Assembly: GCF_001457475.1 (NCBI RefSeq)
Contig: NZ_LN831029.1
Coordinates: 620,001-684,000 of the forward strand
Length of the DNA: 64,000 nt
Origin: Achromobacter xylosoxidans
Lineage (GTDB): Bacteria; Pseudomonadota; Gammaproteobacteria; Burkholderiales; Burkholderiaceae_B
Direction of reading: 5' to 3'
Shown here: positions 62,672 to 64,000 of the stretch, one piece after another
Position numbering within the stretch: the stretch's first letter is position 1
How the letters are laid out: every line of letters starts with the position of its first letter
Translations under genes and position numbers: made by a program
The notes under the pieces: model-generated
What the model was told of the DNA's origin: nothing
Databases searched by the model: none
Seen by the model: only the letters and a program-made list of their open reading frames with translations

Positions 62672-64000
62672 ATGGCCCTGACCACCCGCTGCCCGCAATG
62701 CGGTACATCGTTCAAGGTGGTGCCCGACCAGCTTCGGGTCCGCAACGGCCTGGTGCGCTGCGGCGCCTGCGCCACCGTGTTCGACGGCCGCGCCTGCCTG
62801 CTGCCCGAGACGGGCGCGGGCATGCCGGCCGCGGCCATTCCCGCTTCGAACACGCCAATCGCGGCGCCTGCGCCCGCCGCGTCGCAGGCGATCGCCGCGC
62901 CGGTCCTGGGGACGCCGCCGGCGCCGCCTGTCGCCGACGGGGCGCCGCCGCCGGTGCGGCGTCCGTCTGTCGAACCGCGCGAGGTCGCGCCCTGGGACGA
63001 CCTGCCCGATGAGCCCGCCTCGCCGGGCATTCATCCGGGAGCCAGCGGCGCGTCCCCGGCCGCCGCCCCGTCTGTCGCGCCGACCGATGAACCGGCCCCC
63101 CGGCCTCTCGCGTCCGCCGTGCCGCCCGCCGTGCTGCGCGGCCGCGACGACATCCGCCGCCGCATCGAACCCGACGCCGCGCTGGCGGAAGAGGGCGACG
63201 ATGACGAAGACGAAAATGAAGACCTGGATCGCTACGACGACGAACCGCGCCTGAGCCATGCGCCGCCGCGCTGGCCGGCGCCGGCCGCGCCGCGCGACGA
63301 GCCCATCGTGGCGGTGCGCGACAGCGCGAACCACGAGGCGCCGCGCCATGCCCGGCCCGCCGAACCGGTATTCGTGGTGCGTGACGACGCGCGGCCCACG
63401 CCGCCCGGCGATGACGATGAGATCGGCCTGCGTCATCCCGATGACGATGACCAGGACGCCGACGACAGGCGCGACCTCGACGGCGCCGCCGAACCGATCC
63501 TGGGAGACACGCGCACGCGCTATTCCAGCGCCACCGACGTCGGTCGCGCGCCGCCCGAATTCCTGGACCAGGATCGCCAGGAGCGCCATGGCCTGCTGCG
63601 CAAGCTGTGGGGCTACGCCTGCCTGATCGGCCTGCTCGCGCTGGGCTTGCAGCTGCTGTACGTGTACCGCATCGACATTGCCAATTCCGTGCCGGTGCTG
63701 CGGCCGGCGCTCGAAGCCGCCTGCAAGCCGCTGGGCTGCACGGTCGGTTACGCGCGCCGCCTGGAGCGCATCGCCATCTCTTCGTCGTCGTTACAGCCGC
63801 CCACGGGCGCGGCCGCCATCGATGACGGCCGCACGCGGCTGGTGCTGAACCTGGTGCTGCGCAATCGCTACGACAAGCCGCAACATTGGCCGGCGCTGGT
63901 GCTGGACCTGACTGATTTGTCGGACACGGTGGTGGTGCGCCGCGTGCTGATGCCCGAGAATTACCTGACGCCCGAACAACTGCGCGGCCCCTTCGGGCCG
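62672..64000 (+). CDS. zinc-ribbon (MJ0042) and DUF3426 membrane protein, 3' truncated by window
   Basis: An open frame of 443 codons that runs off the window, so the C-terminus is missing. It starts MALTTRCPQCGTSFKVVPDQ with two CxxC pairs (RCPQCG and RCGACA), which form the MJ0042 zinc ribbon. A long Ala/Pro- and Asp-rich low-complexity linker follows (about 40-300), then a TM (YACLIGLLALGLQLLYVY, about 315-332) and the start of a periplasmic DUF3426 domain (ACKPLGCTVGYARRLERIAI). It follows prmA by 25 bases. Function is not known. Confidence 0.9.
   Translation, partial: MALTTRCPQCGTSFKVVPDQLRVRNGLVRCGACATVFDGRACLLPETGAGMPAAAIPASNTPIAAPAPAASQAIAAPVLGTPPAPPVADGAPPPVRRPSVEPREVAPWDDLPDEPASPGIHPGASGASPAAAPSVAPTDEPAPRPLASAVPPAVLRGRDDIRRRIEPDAALAEEGDDDEDENEDLDRYDDEPRLSHAPPRWPAPAAPRDEPIVAVRDSANHEAPRHARPAEPVFVVRDDARPTPPGDDDEIGLRHPDDDDQDADDRRDLDGAAEPILGDTRTRYSSATDVGRAPPEFLDQDRQERHGLLRKLWGYACLIGLLALGLQLLYVYRIDIANSVPVLRPALEAACKPLGCTVGYARRLERIAISSSSLQPPTGAAAIDDGRTRLVLNLVLRNRYDKPQHWPALVLDLTDLSDTVVVRRVLMPENYLTPEQLRGPFGP

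Overview
The window looks like a chromosomal segment of a GC-rich betaproteobacterium, most likely an Alcaligenaceae member of the Bordetella/Achromobacter type. This is inferred from gene content and order (RNase II, TonB-like, aroE, mtgA; TlpA-like, aroQ, accB, accC, prmA, DUF3426), high GC with strong third-position C/G, and dense ATGA-type gene overlaps. No database search was possible. No rRNA, tRNA, phage, transposase or CRISPR was seen.

Layout. 1-433 is the end of a LivF-type ATPase. 651-7034 is a signalling operon: a siaABCD-like phosphatase, kinase, phosphoswitch and diguanylate cyclase set, followed directly by a PAS-PAS-GAF-GGDEF-EAL gene. 8205-16016 is a CoA-dependent aromatic operon that fits 2-aminobenzoate (anthranilate) degradation: monooxygenase/Old Yellow Enzyme fusion, SDR, enoyl-CoA hydratase, acyl-CoA dehydrogenase, CoA ligase, thioesterase and Rid protein. 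It is followed by an AraC regulator (-) and a divergent operon (17737-23516) with a solute-binding protein, a dienelactone-hydrolase fusion, Rieske oxygenase alpha and beta subunits, an isochorismatase-like protein and an SDR. 23647-29278 holds a FapA/DUF342 protein, a lytic transglycosylase and hemL-thiE-thiD. 29434-33754 holds rubredoxin, yqgE, ruvX, degenerate pyrB- and pyrC-like genes and an acyltransferase. 34670-40686 is a LysR-controlled RraA-fold aldolase, aminotransferase and amino-acid ABC importer. 41594-46192 (-) carries apaH, lptG, mtgA, aroE and a TonB-like protein. 46231-53678 (-) is a ferric-type ABC importer with a response regulator and a histidine kinase whose C-terminus is a substrate-binding protein homologous to the importer's own. 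54564-64000 is housekeeping: RNase II, YqiA-like, mpl, TlpA-like, aroQ, accBC, prmA and a partial DUF3426 gene.

Five intergenic spaces (7035-8204, 16017-16487, 33755-34669, 40687-41593, 53679-54563) carry one family of non-coding composite repeats. They contain two hairpin classes in which a fixed core is flanked by arms that differ between copies but stay complementary within each copy. Three are near full-length composites of about 0.8-0.94 kb (one inverted); the other two are partial or diverged.

The points most worth following are the kinase/substrate-binding-protein fusion, the variable-arm hairpin repeats, and the loss of catalytic motifs from both the ATCase-like and dihydroorotase-like genes.
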